From: Dirofilaria immitis
Lineage: Eukaryota > Nematoda > Chromadorea > Rhabditida > Onchocercidae
Assembly (NCBI GenBank): GCA_024305405.1
Contig: JAKNDB010000092.1
Coordinates: 3,501,501-3,565,500, forward strand
Length of the DNA: 64,000 bases
Direction: 5' to 3'
The notes beneath the pieces are model-generated. The model did no database searches. It was not told where the DNA came from and saw only the letters and a list, made by a program, of their open reading frames with translations. Position numbers and translations under genes: made by a program. Of this stretch, positions 15,660 to 52,206 are shown piece by piece; position 1 is the stretch's first letter; each line of letters starts with the position of its first letter.

Positions 15660-18600
15660 GTGGGAATAAATGCATTTTTTTATTGATAAAAATGCTGATT
15701 CCTAATAATAATGATAACCTTCCCTAATATTTTTATTAATTGTTGAAATTCGTGATAATTAATCATTAGTACATTCCTTGTCATTATTATTTTTTGCTCT
15801 TTCAATTATTAACAATTTTTAATTTCGTTTCTCTTTAATAGAGAATATTAATAATGTAGAAATTAATTAATGAATAATATGTTCTTAATGTTCCTATAAT
15901 ATAATTAAATTGCCATAAAGATTTAAAGAAAATTAAATGCTAAGGCTTATCGATTAATGATTAGGCTTGATTTGAATCGACTAATGGAATTCGATTTGAG
16001 CTTTTATTCAAGAATAGGAAAGATTGGTAGGAGAAGACAAGGAATAAGCCTTTACTTGTTCCTTGTCTTGAGAGGAGAGATGTCTGTCATCTCCCAATAT
16101 CATTAACGTATATAGGTCAATCGCAATAGCATTTCTTTTAATAATAATAGTAAGGCTGCTCGTCTCTCTCTTTATCTCTCTATCTTTCCCCTCTCTTTCT
16201 CTCTCCCTTTCTTGTAAACAAGGTATGTTTTCATATTCTTTTTTTCCTTTTTCCATTTGAAAACTGGGTCAATCAATATCCCCACCTCACATTTCAGTTC
16301 ATCTTCTACCTAGTGGCATATTTTACATTTGCAGCATATCTATGATTCTTCCTCTCAGTATTATTTTCTAATTTCTCTCTTCTAAATATGCTGATATTAA
16401 ACTTGAGCTTAATTATGCTATTTTTAATTGACATTTTGTTCTTTTGGACTAAATTAATTTTGAAATTTCCACAATAAAATTTGAATGATTCATTAATTGC
16501 ATATATAATAAAATTATTAAGTTTTCAAAATGTAAAAAAAAAAAAAAGAGGAAGAGAATGTAATTTATATAATTTAATTTATCGTATGATATTATTTGTA
16601 TATATAATGCATAAAAAGATACAGTCAGTTATTATCTATTATAACAATTATAAAAATCAATTTTCATACTAATTTCATCTCCTGAATAATTCTCGTTTCT
16701 TTTTACGATTTATATATATCTATACAAAGATTATTTATATTTAAATTTCATTGAAACTTGTACATGTCATTTCATTTCTCTCTGTATAGGCATGCTTTTA
16801 CAGATATACATGAATAATGCACTGTGAATATTTGAAATGTAATTTGGATTTTGAAATTAATTTTCTTTTTTTGTCACATATCTAATGGGAAATTCTAAGC
16901 AATATCTTGTTATCAGTAAGGAAAAACATGATGAAATGATAATGGCTAATGATAAAATCCATAATTTTCATTTGTCATTAATAATAGTCATGTGTAAAAG
17001 GCTATCAGTAAATCTCAATGTATCAAATTACATGACATTTTTTACGAATTAATCGTTAAATATTACTACAGATTATTTATCAATCACGCATGATTAAGAT
17101 TAAATATCCTTAATAATGATTTTCTTTGACATTCAAGCAAGCAAAATGTAAATAATGTATTATTTGTCGATTTTCTTTGATTTATTAATTACCCTCATCC
17201 TTTTTTAATCTTTTTTTTTGATTTGAATAATTTCGCAGGTCTAATTTATCTTAAAATTACTCAGTTTTGTTAAAGCATTTTGTAAGTTTATTGAATTTAC
17301 AAAAATAACTTATCTTCTGGGAAAAAGTTCATTCAATCAAATTTGCATCATCTGAATTTATCATCATTTTTTTGTTTCTTAATCACTGATAAATTATTTG
17401 TGTGCTTTATTCCGATTCTATTTGCTCCTTTTATCATTTAAATTGTATTCAAAGGATATGCATCGATAATATGTGTTTTATACCACCCAATCATAATTAT
17501 TTACCTTCAAGACTTTTTATTTGTTAAATCAAAAGATGAACAATTATTTTGTAGATATTTTTTCTGCATGTCTATCGCTTTATTTTTATTTTTTGACAAA
17601 CTTGTTGTAAACAACTGTCATGTAGTCATAATCGAATTCATTTGCTATTATCAATCATTTTATTTTCGATTCAAAATAATCCATAAATAAGACAGAAATG
17701 ACTGATCTTAAAATTTATAAATTGTAAGCAAATAATAATAATAAAAATCTTGATAAAAGAACATTTTAATTCGGAATAATCGAAATCTGAGTTATCGATC
17801 TATTTGTATGTGAAACCCATTGAACAAGCAAATTATTGATTATCAATTGTGGGTGAATTTTTCAATAATTTTTTTCATATTACTTTTTTTTAAAAAAACA
17901 ATATATTTTAATATTCTTAAAAACTACTCAAATAAAAACTCAAAAAAACATCTCTTGTTAGGCTAGCTGTTGTTACCTCAATTTTTTAAATTCTTATAAC
18001 ACACCACCTCTTAAACAAAATTATTCCGCTATGTTGTTAAATGGAAACAACATCATGTATCATTTTTTAAAATCCTTTTCTAATCTATTCCAGTAATTCT
18101 CGTTCTGTTTTTTTTTCTATCATTTATCAGCAATTGATAATAATAATTATGAATTTGCCTATATTATAATAAATAACATGTATTTGGCAGTTCAAATTTT
18201 ATAAATGGAAAGAAAATCTCTTTTCGTACTGTAAATATTCAAAAAAAGGAAGAAAAGAAAAACTGAGTTACTACCTTCTTGGTTAAATATACCAGAAAAA
18301 AGAGAACTGATATCCGTTTTCATCATTTTAATTTTTAATTTATTGTTGCTTAAGTCATAATGAAATGATTTCTTAATATATATATATATTTTATTTTGAT
18401 GGCTTTATTTCCAAATTAGCAGCGTTTTACTTAATCTTTCCTTTCCCTTCTTCCAATCTTTCCTTTCCCTTCTTCCTTCTATTACTATTTTTTTTTTTGA
18501 ATAATGTTTTTAGGGAAAAAATGATAAGATGATGATTAGTTAAAGAATTTGCGAAATTCACTTTTCCATTTTTTTTATTGTTATCACATTTTTATTATTA

Positions 18601-19078
18601 TAATAAAACTATAAATGCAATTTTTTTCATTTAGTTTTATTATCTCTTTTGCAAATAAATAAAAACTCAGAATTGAGAAGTAACATCTAATTTTGTAACA
18701 TTTTTAAATTGTAATAAAAATATTTTTAATGAAATTGATAACAGCGCTCTATGGTTTCATTATTCACATTACTTATTTTTTTTTCTTTTTCAATAAATAC
18801 TTAACAATAGAGTATATTATCCTCTTTTGATATGTGAGGTAAAAATTTCTCAAACATACTAGGTAAAAGAATGTTTAACACCAAACTGTTATCATATTGC
18901 TATGAAATTATATTAATTTATCATTATATATTTATCATTATTCGTTGAATCATTGAATTAATTTTTTATTCCTTTATTATAAGAAAGCATAATTTGCAGA
19001 TTTATTAAGATCGTAATATTCTTGATTACTTTTAAATAATTTTTCACAAGATCAGTATCGAAATCAATATTTGAAAAA
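15660..19078. other. Gene-poor stretch
   Basis: AT-rich sequence with a CT-rich tract at about 16160-16215. A 28-codon frame near 16253-16340 (contains FIFYLVAYFTF, ends in TGA) could be the last membrane exon of something, but has no placed neighbour. A duplicated pyrimidine motif lies at about 18435-18480. Upstream of 19079 this includes the 5' region of the PMP3-type gene. Confidence 0.4.
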
Positions 19079-19968
19079 ATGCCGTTGACGTGTAGCGATT
19101 GTCCTAAAATGTGCTGCTCCTTAATTATACCTGTAAGTTTTCTTTTTTTAACCGAAAACTTAATTTTTATAATGAATGAAGGATTTTTTTCTTATATGTA
19201 TCTTTTTCTATTTTATTATATTATATACTATTCTTTTAATAATTTCATTCAGTTTATTTTGCTTAAATTATTTTTAAAAATAAAATTTCACATCATAGTA
19301 ATTCAGCATTCAAGAATTTATCATATGTGAATTGAACATATAATCCTTTAATCCTTTTTCTTTTCTGAAAAAATCCGATTTTTAAAATTATTTTTCACTT
19401 TTAAATCATATCAAATTAAAATTACTATTCCATGATTTGTCATTAAAATTTACAGCTAATATTGTACTAATAGTTATAAAATAAAATATAGTAGGAAAAT
19501 GCTTAATTCCAAATATTATTAAAATATTGGACATCATACATATTAATTAAATATTATATATTTTTATAGATGCAATATTTAGCAAATTAAAATAAAATAA
19601 TTAACATAAAGACATGAAATGATTGTATCGATTTATAAAGTTTTATTAAAGAAAAATCAAATAAAATGTTTCTATAGCTCTATTAACATTGGCCATTTCG
19701 GTTATATTTTGATATTTAGGTAAGATACAATATCAAAATAAAATGATTTCTCCTTCATTGGCAAATGAAAATTCGATTTTAATGATTAAATATATTACGT
19801 AAAATATTCAATTTAATGTTTCCTTTTTCTATAAATTACTATTTTAGCCTATCGGTGTATTTTTTCGAGAAAGGCTGCGGTATCGACTTGGCTATTAACA
19901 TTCTGTTAACACTGCTTGGTTATATACCTGGTTTGATACATGCTTGTTTCATCATCGTTAAATATTGA
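19079..19968 (+). CDS. PMP3/UPF0057 family small membrane proteolipid
   Basis: Two exons, 19079-19132 (18 codons, perfect GTAAGT donor) and 19848-19968, encoding about 57 aa. Exon 1 gives MPLTCSDCPKMCCSLIIP and exon 2 continues PIGVFFEKGCGIDLAIN, LLTLLGYIPGLIHA and an IIVKY end: the two hydrophobic helices and the GYIPG turn of the stress-induced hydrophobic peptide (Pmp3/RCI2) family. Members are plasma-membrane proteolipids affecting membrane potential and ion tolerance in yeast and plants; the animal role is little known. As printed, the T run at 19860-19865 has six T where five are needed, which shifts frame after VF; the rest of the helix and TGA are intact in the corrected frame. An assembly error is the likely reason. 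Confidence 0.92.
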
Positions 19969-32544
<12,576 letters not shown>

Positions 32545-33507
32545 TATTGCCGAGAATAGAGCAATCCCTTCGTTTCTAAAAAATTAATTACTGCTATTAT
32601 TGTTATTTATATGTGCAATTAGAATTACCAACTTAAGGAAAAGTTTTGCATGCTTGAAAATAACAGAATTATGCAGTTTAAATTTAAATTTAAAAAGTAA
32701 GTCCAAAACAAGGAAGAGGAGAAAGCACTAAATGAATACTCAAATATAAACTGGTGGATCAGAAAATGAAAAAATTATGCCACCATAGAGGAGCAAATTT
32801 ATTTTCCGCATTAAACAGATTATCATCATTAGTGGTCGACAAGGAACTTAAAATATAAATAAAACTGAGCCTGTCTTACTTTTCAAGGAAATAACTGTTT
32901 CATTGAATGTTATTTGGAAAATTGAAAATTCATCTGCAAACTTTATTCCAACGAAACTTTATAATTCTATTGCTACAAAAGCAAATACACATATTATCAC
33001 TGTAATAACTTTTTAAAAAATTATTTCTAAAAACAGTGTGTAACATTAGTCATTTGCATACATCGACATTATATATCGGAAATTTACAGTTTAAGAAAAT
33101 TCGATCCTTTTTAAATTAAATTTCAATTAAATCAATTGTCAATAGTCTTCCCTATAGCGATAAATGACACCACAAAGATAGAGTAAGGCACAAAGAAAAA
33201 AAACCTCATAAATCAAGATGAAAATTAATCACTCGTAAAAAGATTTTTTACTGAATAAGGAAAAAATAAGGAATGAGATATTCGACTGAATTACCAGAAG
33301 CAAATAATTTACTAATTAGAGACATTTGATACATCAGTGAAAAATTAAAATACAATAAATAATCATACATGCAGTAAAAATAAAAATATCGAAAAATTTG
33401 GGATTCTATTCACAGATCAAAACAGTGAAATATGAGATAATCTCAATTTCCAGAAATATTGAAAATGAGAAACGTCATCATGATATCACCAGAGTATCAT
33501 TAATATT
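32545..33507. other. Convergent intergenic region between ttll-11 and smc-5
   Basis: Both genes end here tail to tail, so the interval should hold two 3' UTRs. No open frame or motif beyond AT-rich sequence; several AATAAA-like strings are too common in this composition to assign as polyadenylation signals. Confidence 0.5.
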
Positions 33508-44671
<11,164 letters not shown>

Positions 44672-45445
44672 CGCAATCCGAAATACATAAGACTTTTTAG
44701 GATACAACACAATTATTCTTCTTCGTCTTTACAATCTATCAAACATTTTAATTGCATTTATTAATCGATTACTAATAATGATGATTTACTCCATTCTAAT
44801 TATAAATATTCTTTGGTAATCACTGACCATCAATCAAGCTTAATCGCTTGGTTATTTCGCAACATATTTTCTTAGTCAAAATTAAAATAAATTTTCATAT
44901 CTTATTATCAATAAAAATTATATAAAATTCGATTTTTTATTAAATTCCAACTAGCGCCTTATTCCTATTATTTAGAATTCAAAGAATCACCCATTCTCCT
45001 TCCCAACATTTAATTTTTTTGATTCCAATTCCACACCTCGCAAATTTACGTTCGAAATTTCAAATGAGGGTTCGTTACTCGAGTCGCCAAAACATTATAT
45101 AATCTATAGGTTCATGCACTATTTGCGGCTTTGTTTTAAATTTCGTGGAAATCGCTATCCTCCTTCAGTTGAAATAATTCAGGAGCGGGACAGATAAGGT
45201 GCTAAGTGGGAAAGAAGACGCTAAGCTGTAGTAAGAACAGGAGGAAAGGAGTAAATGGGCATAAGGAGTGGTTAGTACTGTTTTAGCTTCTTCACTCATT
45301 GCATTAGAACTATAAATTTATCAGATATGTGTGGATGGATTTATTTTTGTACATGAATGCTTATTCGTACAAAAATGTGTGGGCGTAATCTTAAGAATAA
45401 TAGTTTTGTTTCTCTTTTTCATATTTCTTTTAATTTACTTCAGAA
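44672..45445. promoter_or_regulatory. Bidirectional promoter region of smc-5 and snx-17
   Basis: Only 774 bases separate the two start codons, which face outward, so both promoters and 5' UTRs must fit here. The right half (about 45150-45270) is notably richer in G and purines on the plus strand than its surroundings. The snx-17 ATG follows TTTACTTCAG by two bases, which looks like a spliced-leader acceptor. Specific transcription-factor sites cannot be assigned by eye. Confidence 0.4.
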
Positions 45446-48400
45446 ATGATTCACATTTCAATTCCAACAACACAAACATTGGTTGAAACGGATGGAAGTC
45501 ATACGTATGATGTAAATTGTTTAGTTTCTTTTCATATAGATTAAAGTATCAATTAGTCTTTGTTTCTACTCGTTGTTTATCTATTTATTGTTAGTATTTT
45601 AAAAAAATGAAAATTTTATTCAGCACTTAATATTGTTCTGAGGATAATATAATTATCATTTTTCGATGATATATTTTATCATTGTTTATCAAAGGACACA
45701 ACGATTACAGCAATGATTTTTTGGTTGCAATGGATAATAACTGATAAATAAGACTAGTAAAATAACATACCTAAATATTTCCAGGCATTTGATATATATG
45801 TCAATGGTGCTTATCATGCAAGCATACGGTATTCTCACTTGCTAAAGTTCCATGAGAAGTTACGTAGCCATTTCGGCCTAAAATTGAAAACATCCGATTT
45901 CCCATCTAAAAAGTTATTCCGAACATTAGATCAGAAAGCGCTGGAAGAACGGAGATTATCGCTAGCGCGTTATTTTCAAACGTGTTAATTTTTCTCCTTT
46001 TTTTCACGATAAAATTTAAAATTTCTACACGAAACAAAAATTTAAAAGAAGGTTACTTTAATAAAAATAAGTTTTGGGACAAAATCTTGCTCCTATTTCA
46101 AGAAAATATTAACGTCTTCAACACAATTGATAAATCTTCGTCCGATTTATTTTTTTGAGAATCGAATAATTCTGGTTTTATTTACACTCTTAAAGTGAAA
46201 TAAGCAAAATTAGTGTTTTATATGGATATGCTTTATTTTAGTATCTTGATGATTTTCATAATTGTCCGTTTTCTTTTTATTACATTTTGCTTTTAGTAGT
46301 TCAAGTTCAGTCAATTGCTCAACACTTCATAACTGAAAACGCTTTTCTCAATTTCCAGATTGTGAGTGGATTTTGCTTTATTTTTCCGATCATTTTTTCC
46401 ACTCAAATTTATGAAATAAAACAATTATTTACTTTTTCTCCAGGAATCATTTCGACCATCATCAAGTAACGTCTCAGTTGATATTTTCATGGCGGATGGT
46501 ACGAAAGAAACTGTTCGTTGCAACGTTGAACATCCTACCGAAATTATTTTAAAGGTTCTTTTTCGCTTCTTTATGAAAAATTTCCAAATTATATTTTATC
46601 ATATTTTTTGCTTCTAAAAGATAAAGAAGATTGTTTTTAGCGATTTGCTGACATAATTGGTTTGAGTGTAGAAAATGTGGGATATTTTGGTTTATTTGTG
46701 GCTAAACGGCGATGCGCTAGTGACGATGGACACTTTATGCCTTCCTTTGGTTCAGTGAAATATCCAGATACACTCCGTTTGTCATTTATATACTAATAGT
46801 AAAAAGCAGAAATATGCTTGAGTGAAGTAATGAGCTGACTGAATTACCTCTAATATTTTATTCATATAAAGTAAGTTTTGAAACCACAAGTTTACTCATG
46901 AGGAGAACCGAGTTTGACTGTCCAACTTTTCCAGATTTTAGACTTCTTCTTGATATGCTTATAAACAATATGAGTTATTGTTTAATAAAAGTAATTCAGT
47001 AGTTCTATAAATCATCTTATACTTTAATGATATGTTTTTTTCTGTATAAGCTTTTTTAAGTAATAATGAGGTAATGACTTTTATTAAGATGAAAATATAG
47101 GGAAGTGGAAGCCGAAAATAGAACTGAATGATTTGGCGCATTTTATAAATATGGATTATTTGAACAGATATTCAAACATTTATTACGTTTAATCATAAAA
47201 TTAGAGATTTTAAGTATGAACTGGTTTTCATCAAAATTTTTATTTAGCTATACGACTATTGCGAAATTTTGAGTCACCGTATTTATCAATTCATTTATTG
47301 AATCAGAAATCAGCAGCCACGGGTGTGTTTTATTTTATTGTTATCAGAAAATTAATCTGGGATCCAAAAATTGAGGAAGAGATTATGGATGATCCAAGAG
47401 CTGTTTTATTACTATATAAGCAGGTATATTTTTCTGAAGCAGATTTTCAGAAATACTGTCCAATCATTAAGGACTTTCCTAGATTACATTTTTCAAAACA
47501 GATTTTGAAATTTAATGGTATACTCTGAACAATTTTTGTTTTGGAACAAGAAGAATGAAACCTGAAAAATATTTAGGCTGCAAATGATTTGTACAATGGT
47601 CATTTCATACCCCGTCAAATAGAAATAAAAAATCGTTTGTTGGCTTTGGAAGAGCAGGGCAATTATATTCAAGTAAATTGATTTTGTTTTCTTTGGATAT
47701 TAAAAATTTTTAGAGTTTATTAAAAGAAAGACTCTCAGTCAAGCTAGTTTATGCTTGAATACATTGAATAGTTTTGATTTTGCGATTGTAGCTTTATTTC
47801 ACATAATTGTTCTTATCATATCAAATTATGATAAAGATATCTGAATGATTACAGAGTATAGTTTCAAAGACGATCAATCTTTTGATTGATTCTTCATTTA
47901 TATTATTTATTTCAGTTTCTTCGCTTATGTCATTTGGAGCCAAACTACGGTTATGAAGTTTTTGAATCCTGTTCGAGTAATTATCCTCGACCAGGGACGG
48001 AATGTAATTTAAAAGTTGGCCGACGTCATATTCTTTTGGAATTCAAAAATGAGGGATCTAGGGATAGTGTGAGTATATTTGATACTATGTTTTTAGCTTT
48101 CAAAAATGTTTCCTCCACTGCTTCTTTGATGTTTCAATAATTTCCTATTTCATTTCGTTGGAAATTCCATTAATGGAACTATTGTTTAGTGAAGGGATAT
48201 AGTTTACAGCGTTATGTCCCATTGAATGAAAAGGATTTTTGTATTATGCTCTTAGTGATGAGCTGTATGCTTTTTCGTCGATTGTTTCCGTGAGAAATTA
48301 AGAGATGACGGCGTAATATATCTTAGCTTCTCTGCTTAGGTTACGCGTGCAGAGTTTCGAGCAACAAGAATTCGTGTATGGCGTATTTCTCAGCAGGATG

Positions 48401-49952
48401 ATAAGGGCTTTACTTTCTTATTCGAATATCTGATATCAAAGGGAGTATTTCAGTGGATTACTCTGTATACTAATCAGGTTTTGCTTAACTCATTCAGTTT
48501 CATTGATAACCAACGTGGAGAATTCCATATCTCTTATTTTGAAGCATTTCTTAGTGTAATAATTCACTGGATTTATTATCTACATACGCTATAAAATTGC
48601 GACGAAAATATATTGTACGTCATTTAATAATAAAAACTTCGGAGATAAAGACTAAATGTTATTTTCTATTAAAATCAAACTTCTTACTAATACATTTTCT
48701 CAGATTTACATTTCCTTCATGGATAAACAATAGTTTAATATATGATTAGGTATAATTCAAGACAAAAGAGTTTTGATTTCAGGCGATTTTGCTTTCTTTA
48801 CTGCTTCAATCAATTGGTTTTGAAATTCTCAAGGAACATCGCTCCTTAATGACTACAGTAAATTATTTTTTTGATCTATATTTATTTTTTTTTTAACTTA
48901 CTGCATTCTATTAAATTCATTTAAAAAATTCATAGTGGTAGGACCGATTTTTTTGAGTGAATAGAGATTATAATGAAATATAAGCGTTTTCGCTTTTCAT
49001 TTTGCAACAGATTTGGAAAATTTAAAAAATGCTTTCTTAATTTTTATTTTCTGTTATAACAAAGTAAATTTTATGTAATTCGCATACGCGATTTGTTTCT
49101 AATGTCATAGCACGTTTTGCATTCTAGAATTTCAAAGCAACCAATCTAAATCCTTCATTGTGCTGATATAATGTTTTTGATAAAATGCAGCCAATTATTA
49201 TTTCCCTGAATTTAGTTTGGTAGTTATGATTATGATTATCCAACGAAAGATGTGTTCAAAATTTATTCCTCTCAAGAAGACAGTTCACTGGAATCTCCTG
49301 TAATTTCGACAGCTGTTCAGTATTCAATGTCAGTGGAGAATGGCGAAAATAAGAATTCTATACAACCGAAAGAAATCGAAAAACTGAGGCCATTGCAAAT
49401 CTTGATCCATTAATGGATACTCGAAATGACAATGGCAGAGTTCGTTCGGTCAGTGTTCATCATAGGTACGACAGTATCAACCATAGACAACGTTTAGGAT
49501 CTATTGCCAATAATTCGAATGAATGTGTCCGAGAAGCTTTACTACAATTTCGGTATATTTTCGTTTTAGGCTTGTTTTATTTCTAAATATATTTTAATTG
49601 AATAATAATTTTCAAGTTTTTGACATCAAATTGTTATATATTTATCAAGAAGATTGTTGGTTGAGGTTACCCGATGAAATATAATTTTATGTTCAATAAA
49701 ATCTGATGTTAGCTAGCTAACTATGCAATAATTCTATTAAAAACTTGACTGAAACTTCTAGAAACAAGCGAATCTTTTTGGCTCTGCTCAAACAGTGCTA
49801 TTTCCATGTCGTGGCACAGTTTAAGATCGACTTTATGAATGGCTTAATCGAATTACTTAAAAGAATTCATATAATACTGAATCGTTGAATTTTTTCAGAA
49901 AGCACTGTTGTTAAGAAATGAAGAATTCGAAATCACAGATGATGACTTATAA
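45446..49952 (+). CDS. snx-17: Sorting nexin 17 (PX-FERM)
   Basis: Thirteen exons: 45446-45511, 45785-45983, 46297-46361, 46444-46554, 46641-46749, 47248-47423, 47577-47672, 47916-48068, 48340-48477, 48783-48857, 49216-49552, 49762-49810 (least sure) and 49899-49952; about 540 aa against 470 in human SNX17. The N-terminus ([10 protein letters not shown]) and PX domain ([32 protein letters not shown]) lie in exons 1-3; the FERM-like F1-F3 lobes follow ([50 protein letters not shown]). Exon 11 is a longer disordered insert than in human, and the protein ends [11 protein letters not shown]17 binds PI3P on early endosomes and NPxY/NxxY cargo tails and recycles them with Retriever/CCC; the family's terminal leucine, needed for Retriever, is kept. 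Exon 11 is one base short, at the A run 49379-49383. Confidence 0.95.
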
Positions 49953-51279
49953 TCACATGTCGGTGATGAAATAAACTGCCAGCAAATCATAAGTATCTCT
50001 TTTCAAGTATTATTTTCTTCATTAGTGAGATCGGTGTACTGCTTTCTTTTGTACAAATTTTATTATCTCTGCTTATGTTTCTGAACTCTTATTTGCGGAA
50101 ATTTTTCTTTGCTTTGAAAAGAAAGTATTTAGATGCCAGTATTGAATAGATCTTTGATTTTCTTTTCTTTTTTTTCGGTGTCACTGCTTATGATTTTTTT
50201 ATCTTTGACTTTTCTTTCACATTTAATTGTAAACTTTATTCGATTTAAACTTGAATGCAATGCTCAGTGAATATATTTCTTCTTATTTTTTCATATTCAT
50301 AAATTTTTAATGCTGTTTATGTAATTTTTTTACAGTAGATGCTCAACGAAATACCGAAAACATATTAAAATATTTGATTTAAAATGTCCGAGATTCGAAC
50401 AACATCAAAAATTTTGATTAATGTAATTTATTTATTGGTAACCCTCAATAATTATAACGTAATCGCTATGTTATTTAAGACTTATCATTCTATCTCGATT
50501 TTGATGAAATATACTTTTTCCTATGAATGATTTCCGATATTGTTGATTTCGAATAATAGTTTAATAATTTAGGCCAGAATTTTTGTTACCACGAATAGAA
50601 CTTTATTTGACATATGTTAACTGTTACATTGTTTCGAAAAGATATTGTATCTTTTTGAAATCTCTATCTTTTTCAAAAGATACTGTTCACATTTTATTTC
50701 ACTTGTTGTATATCATTTTGTTCACTATATAAACAGTTTGTCTTCTTACTGTGATGTTTCCCATTATTTACTATTTTGATTTTTATTTAAAACAATGTTC
50801 TTTTATCTTGCACTTTGCATAATTGAATTCATTTATGATATTTCATTACTGCGATATTTATGCTTTCTTTTTCTTTCTGTTCTTCCTGTCGTTTCATTTT
50901 TTCTACCTTTATATCGGCATTAATTTATATTTTATTTAACACTATATAAAAATATGGTATTAGGAAAAATTGAGTTTACATTGATTCTGATGAAATTAAA
51001 TGGCTGGGATTTCTGAAGTGGCCATCATCTACTTAGACATTTACATTTATGTAATAGAGAGAAGGTGAAATTATCGATATTTTTAATATCACGCAATATT
51101 GACATACCGAAAAGAATATAAACTATATGCAGATTGTTTGAAAAAATAAAAAAATAAAAATAAGTGACTTAAACAAAGCAATAACAAATTCAAATATATA
51201 AATAATGAAGGTAAATATCTCATCCTCCAGAGATATTTTCTCGATAGTTTCCAACGTCAAAGATTTCTTTCTAACACTT
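49953..51279. other. Convergent intergenic region between snx-17 and the CYSTM-like gene
   Basis: AT-rich sequence holding the two 3' ends. No open frame or splice-bounded segment looked coding on either strand. Confidence 0.45.
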
Positions 51280-52206
51280 TTAACATCTAGGACATGGTGG
51301 GCATGGAATAAAGCAACAACAGCAATCTGTGTCAAGCTGCTCTGCAATACAACATCCACAACAAAATGCAAGCAAAGCCATTAACCAACCGGAACATCCA
51401 GGATATCTCCGTCTTTCACTAAAACGTATGAAAATTGCTTATATAAGCAAGCTACTTTGCATAAAATATAAGCAATCAAATAAAACAACAATAAATGAGA
51501 ATTTAAAGATTCGATATTATATACTATTTATATTATAAATGATGAATAATCTTAAGCCTTCAAGCTTTCATTTATTTTAATATCTAAAAAAAAACAGATT
51601 TTTACCAAGCGATTTTTTGATACTGATTTTTAATTATTTTCTAAGTTGCAAATACTTTCATAAGTAATTATTATCCTTACATTGACCAGTCATAAATTAT
51701 CTAAATTTAATCACTGAACTTAAATTCTTATCTTTTTGAAAGAATAGAATGTAAAAAAGTCATTGCAGATAAAACAAAATTTACTGATGGCATGGCTGTG
51801 GATAGTAATAACCTGGAGCTGATGAATATGAATAACATTGACCTGCCGGATACGGTCCATATGGTGGTTGACCATGATAATATTGCTGCAGAAAAATTGA
51901 TTGAAATACTATGATAGTTCTTGTGTATACGATAATTATAAGAAATGCTGAATTTTGTTACAATTACTTCATTTATTATTTGCTTTTCTCAGGATTATAA
52001 AAAACTAAGTGGGATTTAAAATTTCAATTTAAATTTTATGATTGGTGCAGTAAATTAATAAAATTCAATCAGCTTTAAAATATATATAAATAAAAGTTGA
52101 GCAACGAATTATTAATGAAAACTAAACTTTCCTAAAAAAAAGTAAATTTTAATCGAAAAAAGTTGCACATAAAAATTTTTCTTAATTCTCGGAAACTTAC
52201 TTCCAT
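51280..52206 (-). CDS. CYSTM-like cysteine-rich small membrane protein, 81 aa
   Basis: Three exons: 52201-52206, 51785-51885 and 51280-51418 (6, 101 and 139 bases), 82 codons with stop, phases matching exactly. Exon 1 encodes only Met-Glu before a perfect GTAAGT donor. Exon 2 is a Pro/Tyr/Gly-rich tail (QPPYGPYPAGQ, SAPGYYYPQP). Exon 3 has a basic patch (ERRRYPGCSG), one hydrophobic segment merging into cysteines (LMALLAFCCGCC), then DTDCCCCFIPCPPCPRC to the end. This Pro/Tyr/Gly-rich N-terminus plus C-terminal Cys-rich transmembrane module resembles CYSTM-type proteins, which are tail-anchored, often palmitoylated and linked to stress responses. The cysteine-only end is longer than in human CYSTM1, so assignment is to a general type, not an ortholog. 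Likely start is the ATG at 52206-52204, the only one in frame. Confidence 0.82.

Noticed and set aside
16008..16256. 82-codon Arg/Glu-rich frame on minus
   Set aside because: It is the reverse complement of a CT-rich tract and has repetitive REREREG composition.
18275..18323. Possible first exon on minus, MKTDISSLFSGIFNQE followed by GTAGTA
   Set aside because: No downstream exon with fitting phase was found, so it could be chance.
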